The position numbers and the translations under genes are program-made. Under the pieces are notes generated by a model. It was not told where the DNA came from. It saw only the letters and a program-made list of their open reading frames with translations, and did not search any database. Source: Flavobacterium sp. LHD-85 (GTDB taxonomy: Bacteria > Bacteroidota > Bacteroidia > Flavobacteriales > Flavobacteriaceae). Taken from it: DNA of 64,000 bases. Numbering within the stretch: position 1 is the stretch's first letter; the number at the start of each line of letters is the position of its first letter. Of this stretch, positions 39,444 through 47,910 are shown piece by piece. The stretch covers positions 1 to 64,000 of the forward strand of contig NZ_JAVFVR010000006.1 of NCBI RefSeq assembly GCF_030929595.1, given 5' to 3'.

Positions 39444-40718
39444 ATGAAAAAACTTAAACTAATTTTAATACTTATCGTAGGATTAAGTTTTGAAATCCAA
39501 GCACAGGAATTAGATGTTAATCTTCAAATTAGACCGCGTTTTGAATATCGTAACGGTTACAAAACCCTTCTTCCTGAAGGACAAAAAGGAACTTCGCAAA
39601 TTTCGCAGCGTTCTCGTATAAACTTTAATTATAAACAAGAAGATTTAATTGTAAAATTAACTTTCCAAAATACAAGAACATGGGGAGATGTGCCTCCTGC
39701 AACTGTTGCAGATAAAAATGGAGTTGCTGTTTTTGAAGCTTGGGCGCAATACAATTTCACTGAAAAATGGAGCGCTAGAATGGGACGTCAGGTTCTTTCT
39801 TATGACAACCAGCGTATTTTGGGCGAAATGGACTGGGCACAACAAGGTCAAAGCCATGATGCTTTAACGGTTACTTATCATACCGAAAAACAAAAATTAG
39901 ATTTTGGTGGAGCTTATAATTCAACAGCAGAAAATGTTTTTCAAACACCGTATACAGTTGCCAATTATAAAGCAATGCAGTACGCTTGGTATCATAACCA
40001 ATTTAGCACTGACTTAGGAGCAAGTTTATTATTTCTTAATACTGGTTACGAATATTCTACTAATACAACTGATCCAACCAAAGATTTAAAAGTTGATTAT
40101 AAACAGACTTTCGGTACGTATGTAACTTACAAGAAAAATAAAATTGACAGCAATTTCTGGCTGTACGGCCAGACCGGAAAAAGTGCTAATCAAGAAGTAA
40201 GCGCTTGGAATGCCGCAGCCAATTTTGCATATAACATTACTGATGCTTTCAAAGCAGGTTTAGGTTACGAGTACTTATCTGGAAAAGCTTCAAATGATGG
40301 AAGCACAGTAATTAAATCGTTCAACCCTATTTTTGGAACCAACCACGGATTTAACGGTTATATGGATTATTTCTATGTTGGAAATCACTTAAATAGTGTT
40401 GGTTTACAAGACGCTTTCATAAAATTGAATTACAATGTAAACAAATGGCAATTTGCTTTGATTCCTCATGTATTTTTATCTGCTGCTGATGTAGTGAATG
40501 TTCCTCTTAACGAAAAAATGGATTCTTACTTAGGAACAGAGATTGACGCCACTTTTGGATATAATTTCAAAAAAAACATAACAGTTTCTGGAGGTTATTC
40601 TCAAATGTTTGGATCTAAAACAATGGAATTTATTAAAAACGGAGATGCTAACCATACTAATAATTGGGCTTGGTTAATGATATCTGTTGATCCTAAAATT
40701 TTTAGCTGGAAAAAATAA
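39444..40718 (+). CDS. Alginate-export-family outer-membrane porin
   Basis: 424 residues. Signal peptide ending EIQAQ, then a beta-barrel pattern. It resembles the alginate_exp family: LQIRPRFEYRNGYK, QRSRINFNYKQEDL, SARMGRQVLSYDNQRILGEMDW, and a final strand ending KIFSWKK. Despite the family name, members include anion-selective porins. Its place 96 bp after narK and before the nitrate reductase suggests passage of nitrate across the outer membrane; that role is inferred. A strong terminator follows. Confidence 0.85.
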   Translation: MKKLKLILILIVGLSFEIQAQELDVNLQIRPRFEYRNGYKTLLPEGQKGTSQISQRSRINFNYKQEDLIVKLTFQNTRTWGDVPPATVADKNGVAVFEAWAQYNFTEKWSARMGRQVLSYDNQRILGEMDWAQQGQSHDALTVTYHTEKQKLDFGGAYNSTAENVFQTPYTVANYKAMQYAWYHNQFSTDLGASLLFLNTGYEYSTNTTDPTKDLKVDYKQTFGTYVTYKKNKIDSNFWLYGQTGKSANQEVSAWNAAANFAYNITDAFKAGLGYEYLSGKASNDGSTVIKSFNPIFGTNHGFNGYMDYFYVGNHLNSVGLQDAFIKLNYNVNKWQFALIPHVFLSAADVVNVPLNEKMDSYLGTEIDATFGYNFKKNITVSGGYSQMFGSKTMEFIKNGDANHTNNWAWLMISVDPKIFSWKK

Positions 40719-40745
40719 TTTTTCTTCAAAACTAACTAGAATATT

Positions 40746-40784
40746 TTACCCTTTTCCCATTTCGGAAAAGGGTAATTTTTTTTT
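40746..40784 (+). terminator. Intrinsic terminator of the porin gene
   Basis: Perfect 12-bp stem TTACCCTTTTCC / GGAAAAGGGTAA with a 6-nt loop, followed by nine T. Confidence 0.92.
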
Positions 40785-40856
40785 AACATTCGAGAGTGCA
40801 TTTATATGTTTTAATAGTTATATTTGAGGCGATTATGAACCCCCAATTCTATCCTA

Positions 40857-41222
40857 ATGAAACCATTTCTAAAATTATCTTTGCTGACTTTTATTGTCAC
40901 GCAAACAGGCATTGCTCAAAAATATAATGACGCCTTAATTTCGAAAAACTCAGAAATAAATTTTGCTAAAACGCAAAAAAGAGGCATTAAGAAAAACAAC
41001 ATTGTTTACTATGTTGAAAATGATTTACAAACCATTTCTGCCTATAAAAGAAAGAAATTGAAATGGCAGACCAATGTAATTTCTGTTTGCGGAAAACCAA
41101 AAAAGGGACAGCCAGAAATTAGATATGTTGGTTATAATTCAGACAAACTGCTTATCGTGATGGGAAAACATCATTTTGCAGAAATTGACATTAATTGTGG
41201 CACAACAAGACTTGTTGGTTAA
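40857..41222 (+). CDS. Small secreted protein of unknown function
   Basis: 121 residues with a signal peptide (residues about 1-20, ending TGIAQ). The mature part is basic and probably beta-rich, with two cysteines (ISVCGKPKK and IDINCGTTR) that could form a disulfide. I do not recognise the family. A -7 box TATATTTG lies at 40819-40826, and a terminator follows, so it is a single-gene unit. Confidence 0.75.
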   Translation: MKPFLKLSLLTFIVTQTGIAQKYNDALISKNSEINFAKTQKRGIKKNNIVYYVENDLQTISAYKRKKLKWQTNVISVCGKPKKGQPEIRYVGYNSDKLLIVMGKHHFAEIDINCGTTRLVG

Positions 41223-41257
41223 TCTCATAAAAACATTACTTAAAATATAATATACCT

Positions 41258-41292
41258 TACCCTTTTTCAGTTTCGGAAAAGGGTATTTTTTT
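41258..41292 (+). terminator. Intrinsic terminator
   Basis: Stem TACCCTTTTTC / GGAAAAGGGTA with one wobble pair, then eight T. It closely resembles the terminator at 40746, as if copied. Confidence 0.85.
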
Positions 41293-41383
41293 TGCAAAAT
41301 CACAGAAACAACATTATGCTTTAATTTGTACTTTCGTTAGCAACAAAAACTTTTCTAATTAATCAATCTGAAAACAAACAACT

Positions 41384-41881
41384 TTGAAAAGACTAAAATA
41401 TTCGTTAGTATTAGGATTAAGTACAAGTATCTTTTTAGCTCTTTATATTAATTATAAAGGAAAATATAATTCTAATGTTATCCTTTTTACTGCTGTTTTT
41501 ATGTTTATTTTTATGACATTAATATCTTATTTTAAGATGTTTGCTCATATAAACAATAAAGAAATTAATTTTCAAGAATTAAAAAATATAATCTATTCTG
41601 GAAGAGCAAATCATTACTTAAACGGAATCGCAGTTGGTGGTAATCTATACTTAACAGATAATCAACTAATCTTTCAAACCAATATTCTTAATTTGCTACA
41701 AAAACACGAATGTATAATTAATTTAAAGGATATTACTCAAATAGAATTTGAAAAAACTTTAGGAATGGTCAACAACGGATTATTAATAAGAACCGAAAAT
41801 GGTTTAAAAGAACAATTTGTTGTAACGAACAGAGAAAATTGGAAAAATGAAATTGTAAAAAAGCAAAACATAGAATTATAA
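41384..41881 (+). CDS. Membrane protein with PH-like domain (TTG start)
   Basis: 165 residues. The frame starts at a TTG; the next ATG would be about 40 residues later and would cut off a natural-looking basic N terminus (MKRLKYSLVLGL) and the first membrane segment. Two hydrophobic segments cover about 5-20 and 28-48. The rest looks like a bacterial PH/GRAM-like beta domain (GGNLYLTDNQLIFQTN, then LKDITQIEFEK and LLIRTENGLKEQFVV). Function is unknown. The next gene is 24 bp away, so the two may be co-transcribed. Confidence 0.7.
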   Translation: MKRLKYSLVLGLSTSIFLALYINYKGKYNSNVILFTAVFMFIFMTLISYFKMFAHINNKEINFQELKNIIYSGRANHYLNGIAVGGNLYLTDNQLIFQTNILNLLQKHECIINLKDITQIEFEKTLGMVNNGLLIRTENGLKEQFVVTNRENWKNEIVKKQNIEL

Positions 41882-41905
41882 AATCAATTTAAATTCATTA
41901 CAATA

Positions 41906-42619
41906 ATGAAATTAATCGCTTGGAATTGCAACATGGCATTCAGAAAAAAAGCAGAATTCATTCTCGCTTACCATCCTGATATTGCTGTAATTTCAGAATG
42001 TGAAAATCCTGAAAAACTAAAATTTACAGACGAAACAAAATTACCTTCGGATATTCTTTGGTTTGGTACAAATCCGCATAAAGGGCTTGGAGTTTTTTCT
42101 TATAGCGATTATCGTTTTCAACTTCTTGATTGTCATAATCCTGATTTCAAAAATATTTTGCCAATTGCCGTTACTAATGGGAAAGTCGATTTTATTTTGT
42201 TTGCAATCTGGGCAAATAATCCCAGTGATAAAGACGGCGCTTATGTAACTCAGATCTGGAAAGCAATTCATTTTTATGAAGATTTGATCAAAGAAACCAA
42301 AACCATCTTAATTGGAGATTTTAACAGTAATGCCATTTGGGACAAACCACGAAGAGAAGGCAATCATACAACAGTTGTAAATAAATTAGCCGAAAAAAAG
42401 ATTTTCAGCACGTATCATAAATATTTTAATCAAATTCAAGGCAAAGAAGAGCATCCAACTTGGTATTTGTATCGTCATGAAAACAAACCTTATCATCTTG
42501 ATTATTGTTTTGCCTCAAATGATTTTATAGAAGTTTTAGAAAGTGTCGAAGTTGGTACTTACAAAGATTGGACATTATACAGCGATCACAAACCTTTAGT
42601 AATTAAATTCAATATATAA
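41906..42619 (+). CDS. Endonuclease/exonuclease/phosphatase family protein
   Basis: 237 residues of the EEP metal-dependent hydrolase fold: IAWNCNMAF near the start, E30-type acidic residue in AVISECENP, ILIGDFNSNAIWD, YHLDYCFASNDF and a final YSDHKPLVIKF that provides the catalytic Asp-His pair. It could act on nucleic acid or phosphoesters; the substrate is unknown. It ends 3 bp before the methyltransferase gene. Confidence 0.85.
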   Translation: MKLIAWNCNMAFRKKAEFILAYHPDIAVISECENPEKLKFTDETKLPSDILWFGTNPHKGLGVFSYSDYRFQLLDCHNPDFKNILPIAVTNGKVDFILFAIWANNPSDKDGAYVTQIWKAIHFYEDLIKETKTILIGDFNSNAIWDKPRREGNHTTVVNKLAEKKIFSTYHKYFNQIQGKEEHPTWYLYRHENKPYHLDYCFASNDFIEVLESVEVGTYKDWTLYSDHKPLVIKFNI

Positions 42620-42622
42620 ACC

Positions 42623-43243
42623 ATGAACAACTGGACTCAGCGTTGGGACGACCGTTACAAAACCGAAGAATTTGCATACGGCGAAGAACCCAACAATTAC
42701 CTTAAAGAACAAATTGAAAAATTAGAAACAGGCACCATTCTTTTTCCTGCCGAAGGTGAAGGAAGAAATGCCATTTTTGCGGCAAAACTAGACTGGGAAG
42801 TTTCCGCTTTTGACATTAGCGAAGAAGGAAGAAATAAAGCTTTAAAACTTGCAGAGGCAAATGGTGTTTCTATTGATTATCAAGTTGGCGAATTGGAAAC
42901 TTTAGATTTTCAAGAAGAACAATTTGATGCGATTGCCCTGATTTATGCACATTTTCCAGCGGCGATAAAATCGGAGATTCACAAACAGCTGAATCAACTT
43001 TTACGAAAAAATGGTATTATAATTTTTGAAGCTTTCAGTAAAAAGCATTTAGAATATGTTACCAAAAATGAAAAAGTTGGTGGGCCAAAAGACATCGAAT
43101 CTCTTTTTTCAATAGAAGAAATCAAAGCTGATTTTCCAAATTATGAAATCATTGAATTGGAAGAAAAAGAAATCGAACTCAACGAAGGCTTATTCCATAA
43201 CGGAACAGCTTCTGTAATCCGATTTGTGGGAAGAAAAAAATAA
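42623..43243 (+). CDS. SAM-dependent methyltransferase (thiopurine/tellurite-resistance-like)
   Basis: 206 residues. N-terminal [21 protein letters not shown] is typical of the group that includes TehB/TPMT-like enzymes. Motif I is degenerate ([16 protein letters not shown]), followed by [25 protein letters not shown] and [13 protein letters not shown]. The substrate is unknown. It is translationally coupled to the preceding EEP gene (3-bp gap). Confidence 0.85.
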   Translation: MNNWTQRWDDRYKTEEFAYGEEPNNYLKEQIEKLETGTILFPAEGEGRNAIFAAKLDWEVSAFDISEEGRNKALKLAEANGVSIDYQVGELETLDFQEEQFDAIALIYAHFPAAIKSEIHKQLNQLLRKNGIIIFEAFSKKHLEYVTKNEKVGGPKDIESLFSIEEIKADFPNYEIIELEEKEIELNEGLFHNGTASVIRFVGRKK

Positions 43244-43264
43244 ATATTTGTACGCAATCATTTT

Positions 43265-43398
43265 TAACACATAGAAACATAGATTATAACACACGTAAAG
43301 GCGTTTCACTTTCATCAATACACATAGCTATGTGTAAAAATCTAGATTTTTAAAACCATCTTTTCAACAGATTTAAAATTCTATGTTTCTATGTGTTA
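43265..43398. repeat. Fold-back element, copy C (arms around ACACATAGAAACATAG)
   Basis: Perfect 18-bp inverted termini (43265-43282 and 43381-43398). The interior has AAAGGCGTTTCA and an inner CACATAG-like phrase also seen in copy A. It lies between convergent genes. Confidence 0.85.
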
Positions 43399-43404
43399 GA
43401 AAAC

Positions 43405-44109
43405 CTAAAAATACTTATGCTCCATAATTTCAGATTTCAGTTCTGAAATTCCTAAAATCCCAACACGCTTTCCTTCCGTTTTAATCAATGCTTCTTTTTT
43501 AAGGCTTGATAAAATACGAATTGCTTGTTCTTCTGTAGTTCCCGCAAAATCGGCAATTTCTTTTCGCGAAAGCTCAATATCTATCAAACCATTTGTCTGT
43601 CCGAATTTGCGATGAATATAAAGCAGCAAATCAATTACACGTTCACGAACATTCATGTGCGCAATCTTGCGGATGTTATTTTCACTTTTGTTCAATTCTT
43701 CGGCATAAAACAACATTAAAGCATACGTAAATTCAGGAACATGCTGTAAAATTTCCTGCATGGTTTCGTTACTGAAATTACATAAAACAGTATCTTCGAG
43801 CGCATAAGCACCAATTAAATAACGTTTGCTCGTTCCAAATCCACGAAAGCCAATAATGTCTCCATTCTTGGTTAAACGAACGATTTGTTCACGACCGTTA
43901 ATTCCCGTTTTTACCGTTTTGGCTTTTCCTTTACAAATAAAATAGAGTCCTTGCAAAGGCGCACCTTCCGTAATAAACTGATCCGATTTTTTACAGATTA
44001 TATTCTGTTTTTTAGAAATATAATGTGTCATCTGCTCTAAATGCAGGTGTTTCTTGATAAAACAATTCTCATTTGTACAGGAATAACATACAGCTTGCTC
44101 TTCTTTCAT
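43405..44109 (-). CDS. Crp/Fnr family regulator with N-terminal cysteine cluster
   Basis: 234 residues. A cyclic-nucleotide-binding-like beta domain covers about 30-150 (GAPLQGLYFICKGKAK, GDIIGFRGF), and a Crp-type winged helix covers about 165-230 (LSRKEIADFAGTTEEQAIRILS). The N terminus has C8-x2-C11-x4-C16, with more cysteines at C39 and within YFICKGK, which could bind an iron-sulfur cluster as in FNR, although spacing differs from E. coli. It is divergent from the nitrate reductase fusion and probably regulates it. Confidence 0.9.
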   Translation of the reverse strand: MKEEQAVCYSCTNENCFIKKHLHLEQMTHYISKKQNIICKKSDQFITEGAPLQGLYFICKGKAKTVKTGINGREQIVRLTKNGDIIGFRGFGTSKRYLIGAYALEDTVLCNFSNETMQEILQHVPEFTYALMLFYAEELNKSENNIRKIAHMNVRERVIDLLLYIHRKFGQTNGLIDIELSRKEIADFAGTTEEQAIRILSSLKKEALIKTEGKRVGILGISELKSEIMEHKYF

Positions 44110-44202
44110 GAGTTCTAATTTTTAGCACATTAAAAACTAATTTGTTGTTCCTCATTTATTTTCATCAAAAATAAAAAAATAAATTCAAAAATTAAGTATT
44201 AA

Positions 44203-44238
44203 TACGTAAAAAGTACTTATTTTTGCATAAGTACTTAT
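44203..44238 (+). promoter_or_regulatory. Promoter/operator of the nitrate reductase fusion
   Basis: TACGTA (44203-44208), 5 bp, TACTTA (44214-44219) abuts the -7 box TATTTTTG (44218-44225), followed by a perfect palindrome ATAAGTACTTAT (44227-44238). Palindromic centres of AAGTACTT and ATAAGTACTTAT are 18 bp apart, about two helical turns. This is a variant of the nirB/narK/moeA arrangement and lies between the divergent Crp/Fnr gene and the reductase. Confidence 0.7.
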
Positions 44239-44287
44239 CTAAAGTCATAACATTCAATAAAAGTAGTATCTCTAAATAGAACACTAA

Positions 44288-47200
44288 ATGCAAACTACTA
44301 AGATCAAAACTACCTGTTCCTACTGCGGCGTCGGCTGTGGTATAATCGTGACCAACGATGCTAAAAATGGCGTAATGGTCGAAGGCGACAAAGATCATCC
44401 TGTAAACAAAGGAATGTTATGTTCTAAAGGAATGAACTTGCATTACGTAGTAAATGATACATCTGACAGGATTTTATATCCAGAAATGCGCGGAAGCAAA
44501 AATTATCCATTAGAACGTGTTAGCTGGGATACTGCTCTCGATCGAGCCGCTGCGGTTTTTTCTTCTATCATAAAAAAACATGGTCCCGATAGTGTTGGAT
44601 TTTATATTTCTGGACAATGTCTAACAGAAGAATATTATCTGGTAAACAAACTCGTTAAAGGTTTTTTAAAAACTAACAATATCGACACCAATTCAAGACT
44701 TTGTATGAGTTCTGCGGTTGTCGGGTATAAAAAAACTTTCGGAGAAGATTCTGTGCCAATTGCTTATGATGATATTGAATTGGCAGACACTTTTTTAATT
44801 ACGGGAGCAAATCCTGCTTGGTGCCACCCTATTCTTTTTAGAAGATTAGAGAAACACAAAGAGAGAAATCCGAAAACAAAAATAATTTGCATCGATCCTA
44901 GACGAACAGATACTGCTGCTTTCGCCGATTTACATTTGCAGATTATTCCCGGTTCGGATATTATTTTATATCATGCGATTGCGAGACGAATTATCGAAAA
45001 AGGCCACGTCGATCATGATTTTGTAAAAAACCACGCTGAGAATTTCAAACAATATAAAGACTTAGTTTTAGGAACTTCTCTTGAAAAAGCTTCTAAACTT
45101 TGCGGAATTTCGGTAAACGATATCAAACTTGCCGCCGATATTATTGGTAAAGCAAAAGGCTTTATCTCGCTTTGGGCGATGGGATTAAATCAAAGTGCTG
45201 TTGGTGTTGATAAAAATACAGCTTTGCTGAATTTATCTTTACTGACTGGACAAGTTGGAAAACCTGGTTCTGGACCATTTTCATTAACAGGTCAGCCTAA
45301 CGCAATGGGCGGACGAGAAGTGGGCGGAATGGCAACGCTTTTGGCCGCACATAAAGATATTGCAAACCCAACACATCGAAAAGAAGTAGCGGATTTTTGG
45401 GGTGTCGATGAGATTTCAGATAAACCGGGCTTAACCGCCACAGAAATGTTTGAAGCCTTAGAATCTGGAAAAATGAAAGCCGTTTGGATTATCTGCACCA
45501 ATCCGTTAGTAAGTTTGCCAGATTCACGCAGGGCTGAAAAAGCGCTTCAAAATGCTAAATTTGTAGTCGTTCAAGACATTTCGCATAATGCTGATACAGC
45601 CAAATTTGCCGATTTATTGTTGCCTGCTGCGGGTTGGCTAGAAAAAGAAGGAACGATGACCAATTCGGAACGTCGTATCTCTTATCTGCCAAAAGGAATC
45701 AACACGCCAGGAGAAGCACTTCCAGATATTGAAATTTTAATTCGTTTTGCTAAAAAAATGAATTTCAATGGATTCAATTTCAACAGTGCCGAAGAAATTT
45801 ACAAAGAACATTGTGCACTTACCAAAAATACCAATATTGATATTTCATTTTTAAATTATAATCGTTTAAAAACTGAGGGCACTTTTCAATGGCCAGTTCC
45901 TGATTATAATCACCCAGGAACTCCGAGATTATTTACAGACAAAAAATTCTATACGCCTTCTGGAAAAGCGATTTTTAATCTGCCCGTTTCTATCGAAAAC
46001 ACGTCGGTACAGCCAAATGACGAATTCCCTTTTATTTTGACAACTGGAAGAATTCGCGATCAATGGCATACGATGACAAAGACTGGAAAAGTTTCACGTT
46101 TGTTAACGCATATCCCAAGTCCAGTTTTAGAAATAAATCCGATTGATGCTTTTAAAAACGATATTAAAAATGGTGATATTGTTACCGTAAGCAGTAAAAA
46201 CGGAGAAGTTCGTGTAAAAGCAAAAGTTACAGATTCAATCAAAGAAAAAGTCGTTTTTCTGCCGATGCACTGGGGAAAACAACTCGAAAATGATTTAAAC
46301 AGAACAAATAATTTAACGAATACTGTTGTCGATCCAATTTCAAAAGAACCTGATTTTAAGTTCACAACCGTTTCGATAAAAAAATATGTAAAACCATTTC
46401 AGAAAATTGCGATTATTGGCGCTGGAGCGGCTTCTTTCCGATTCATCCAAAACTATCGCGAATTCAATTCAACCGATGAAATTATTGTTTTTTCTAATGA
46501 AATGAATCCGTTTTATAATAGAGTTTTGCTTCCAGAATACATGACGGGAGAATTCAGCTGGGAACAACTTTTGAAAGTAAAAGACGGAGAAGCTTTCAGT
46601 AAGTTGAAAATCACAATGAAAGCTGGAGTGGCAATTGAAAAATTAGATCCAAAACAAAAAACAATTATAGATAGCCAAGGCGAAATTCACACTTTCGATT
46701 CTTTGATCATGGCAACCGGAAGCCGTCCTTTCGTTCCAGAAAATGCACAGCTTCATCTTCCTGGCCGTTTTACCGTTAGAAGAAAAGAAGATGCTGATCG
46801 TTTGAAAAAACACTTAGACAACACTAATCTTCCGCCAGAAGAACAGCATGTTGTCATTATCGGCGGCGGATTGTTAGGGTTAGAATTGGCTGCCGCATTA
46901 AAACATAAAAAAGTAAAAACCACGATCGTTCAAAGAGCTTCTCGCTTAATGGAGCGTCAATTGGATTTAATTTCAAGCAAATTATTGGCCGAAGAAGTAC
47001 AGCTTCGTGACATTCAGATTTATTTTGATAATGAGGTCAGCACCGTTTTTGAAACCGATAATCCGAATGAAATTGAGATTGCTTTAAAAAGCGGAAAAAT
47101 CATTACAGCAAATGCAATTGTATATACCATTGGAACTATTCCGAATATCGAAATTGCTCGCGAAAGCGGACTTTCATGCGGTCGCGGTGTAAGAGTAAAT

Positions 47201-47803
47201 CAATATTTACAGACTTCAAATCCAGATATTTTTGCGATTGGAGAAATAGCAGAATTTGACAATCAATTATTCGGAATTACTTCTGCCGCTGAAGAACAAG
47301 CTGATATTCTGGCAAACTTTCTAGCGGGCGATATTAGCAGTTATTACAAAGGTTCGATTTTAATGAACATTCTAAAATTAGAAGACATTAACCTTTGCAG
47401 CATTGGCGATATTAATATTCCAGAAAATGACGATTCGTATGAAGAAATTGTTTTTGCTGATTTGAAAAAACGTTATTACAAAAAATGTATTGTCAAAGAT
47501 GATCTTTTGGTTGGCGCAATTTTAATGGGAGATAAAAACGAATTTGCTGAATTTAAAACGATGATTGAAAGCAAAATCGAATTATCTGATAAACGAAATA
47601 CGCTTTTAAGAGGAAGTTCAAATGCAAAACCGGTTTTAGGAAAATTAGTCTGCTCGTGCAGTCAAGTCGGAGCTGGAAACATCGAAGAAACGATTAAAAG
47701 TGGTGTAAATGATTTTACGGATTTATGTAAAAATACAGGTGCTGGTTTAGGGTGCGGAAGCTGCAAAACAGAAGTTAAAGAGATTCTTGCGAAGTGTAAA
47801 TAG
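44288..47803 (+). CDS. Single-chain NADH:nitrate reductase (molybdopterin oxidoreductase-flavoprotein fusion)
   Basis: 1171 residues. Residues 1 to about 695 are an assimilatory nitrate reductase catalytic unit: [4Fe-4S] ligands C10, C13, C17 and C45, Mo ligand C139 (NSRLCMSSA), GQPNAMGGREVGG, and a C-terminal cofactor-binding domain from about 580. Residues about 705-1090 are a NirB-like FAD/NAD domain (IAIIGAGAASFRF, VVIIGGGLLGLELAAA). Residues about 1118-1171 are a BFD-type [2Fe-2S] segment (C1122, C1124, C1156, C1159). In many bacteria these parts are split between NasC and NasB. The protein has no Tat or Sec signal and should reduce nitrate to nitrite with NADH in the cytoplasm. Confidence 0.94.
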   Translation: MQTTKIKTTCSYCGVGCGIIVTNDAKNGVMVEGDKDHPVNKGMLCSKGMNLHYVVNDTSDRILYPEMRGSKNYPLERVSWDTALDRAAAVFSSIIKKHGPDSVGFYISGQCLTEEYYLVNKLVKGFLKTNNIDTNSRLCMSSAVVGYKKTFGEDSVPIAYDDIELADTFLITGANPAWCHPILFRRLEKHKERNPKTKIICIDPRRTDTAAFADLHLQIIPGSDIILYHAIARRIIEKGHVDHDFVKNHAENFKQYKDLVLGTSLEKASKLCGISVNDIKLAADIIGKAKGFISLWAMGLNQSAVGVDKNTALLNLSLLTGQVGKPGSGPFSLTGQPNAMGGREVGGMATLLAAHKDIANPTHRKEVADFWGVDEISDKPGLTATEMFEALESGKMKAVWIICTNPLVSLPDSRRAEKALQNAKFVVVQDISHNADTAKFADLLLPAAGWLEKEGTMTNSERRISYLPKGINTPGEALPDIEILIRFAKKMNFNGFNFNSAEEIYKEHCALTKNTNIDISFLNYNRLKTEGTFQWPVPDYNHPGTPRLFTDKKFYTPSGKAIFNLPVSIENTSVQPNDEFPFILTTGRIRDQWHTMTKTGKVSRLLTHIPSPVLEINPIDAFKNDIKNGDIVTVSSKNGEVRVKAKVTDSIKEKVVFLPMHWGKQLENDLNRTNNLTNTVVDPISKEPDFKFTTVSIKKYVKPFQKIAIIGAGAASFRFIQNYREFNSTDEIIVFSNEMNPFYNRVLLPEYMTGEFSWEQLLKVKDGEAFSKLKITMKAGVAIEKLDPKQKTIIDSQGEIHTFDSLIMATGSRPFVPENAQLHLPGRFTVRRKEDADRLKKHLDNTNLPPEEQHVVIIGGGLLGLELAAALKHKKVKTTIVQRASRLMERQLDLISSKLLAEEVQLRDIQIYFDNEVSTVFETDNPNEIEIALKSGKIITANAIVYTIGTIPNIEIARESGLSCGRGVRVNQYLQTSNPDIFAIGEIAEFDNQLFGITSAAEEQADILANFLAGDISSYYKGSILMNILKLEDINLCSIGDINIPENDDSYEEIVFADLKKRYYKKCIVKDDLLVGAILMGDKNEFAEFKTMIESKIELSDKRNTLLRGSSNAKPVLGKLVCSCSQVGAGNIEETIKSGVNDFTDLCKNTGAGLGCGSCKTEVKEILAKCK

Positions 47804-47908
47804 TTTTCAGTCGCAGTCGCAGTTTTCAGTTTATACTGTGATCAAGACTGAGACTGAAAACTGAGACTGAAAACTGAAACTGAAAACTGAAAACTGAAAA
47901 CTGAAAAA
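47804..47908 (+). repeat. CTGAAAACTGA-type tandem and fold-back repeat upstream of the rubredoxin fusion gene
   Basis: Left part has CAGTTTTCAGT phrases and the right part has at least five tandem copies of ACTGAAA(AC), so the halves can pair. The tract runs to within 3 bp of the ATG and forms the whole translation-initiation region. Confidence 0.8.
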
Positions 47909-47910
47909 AA

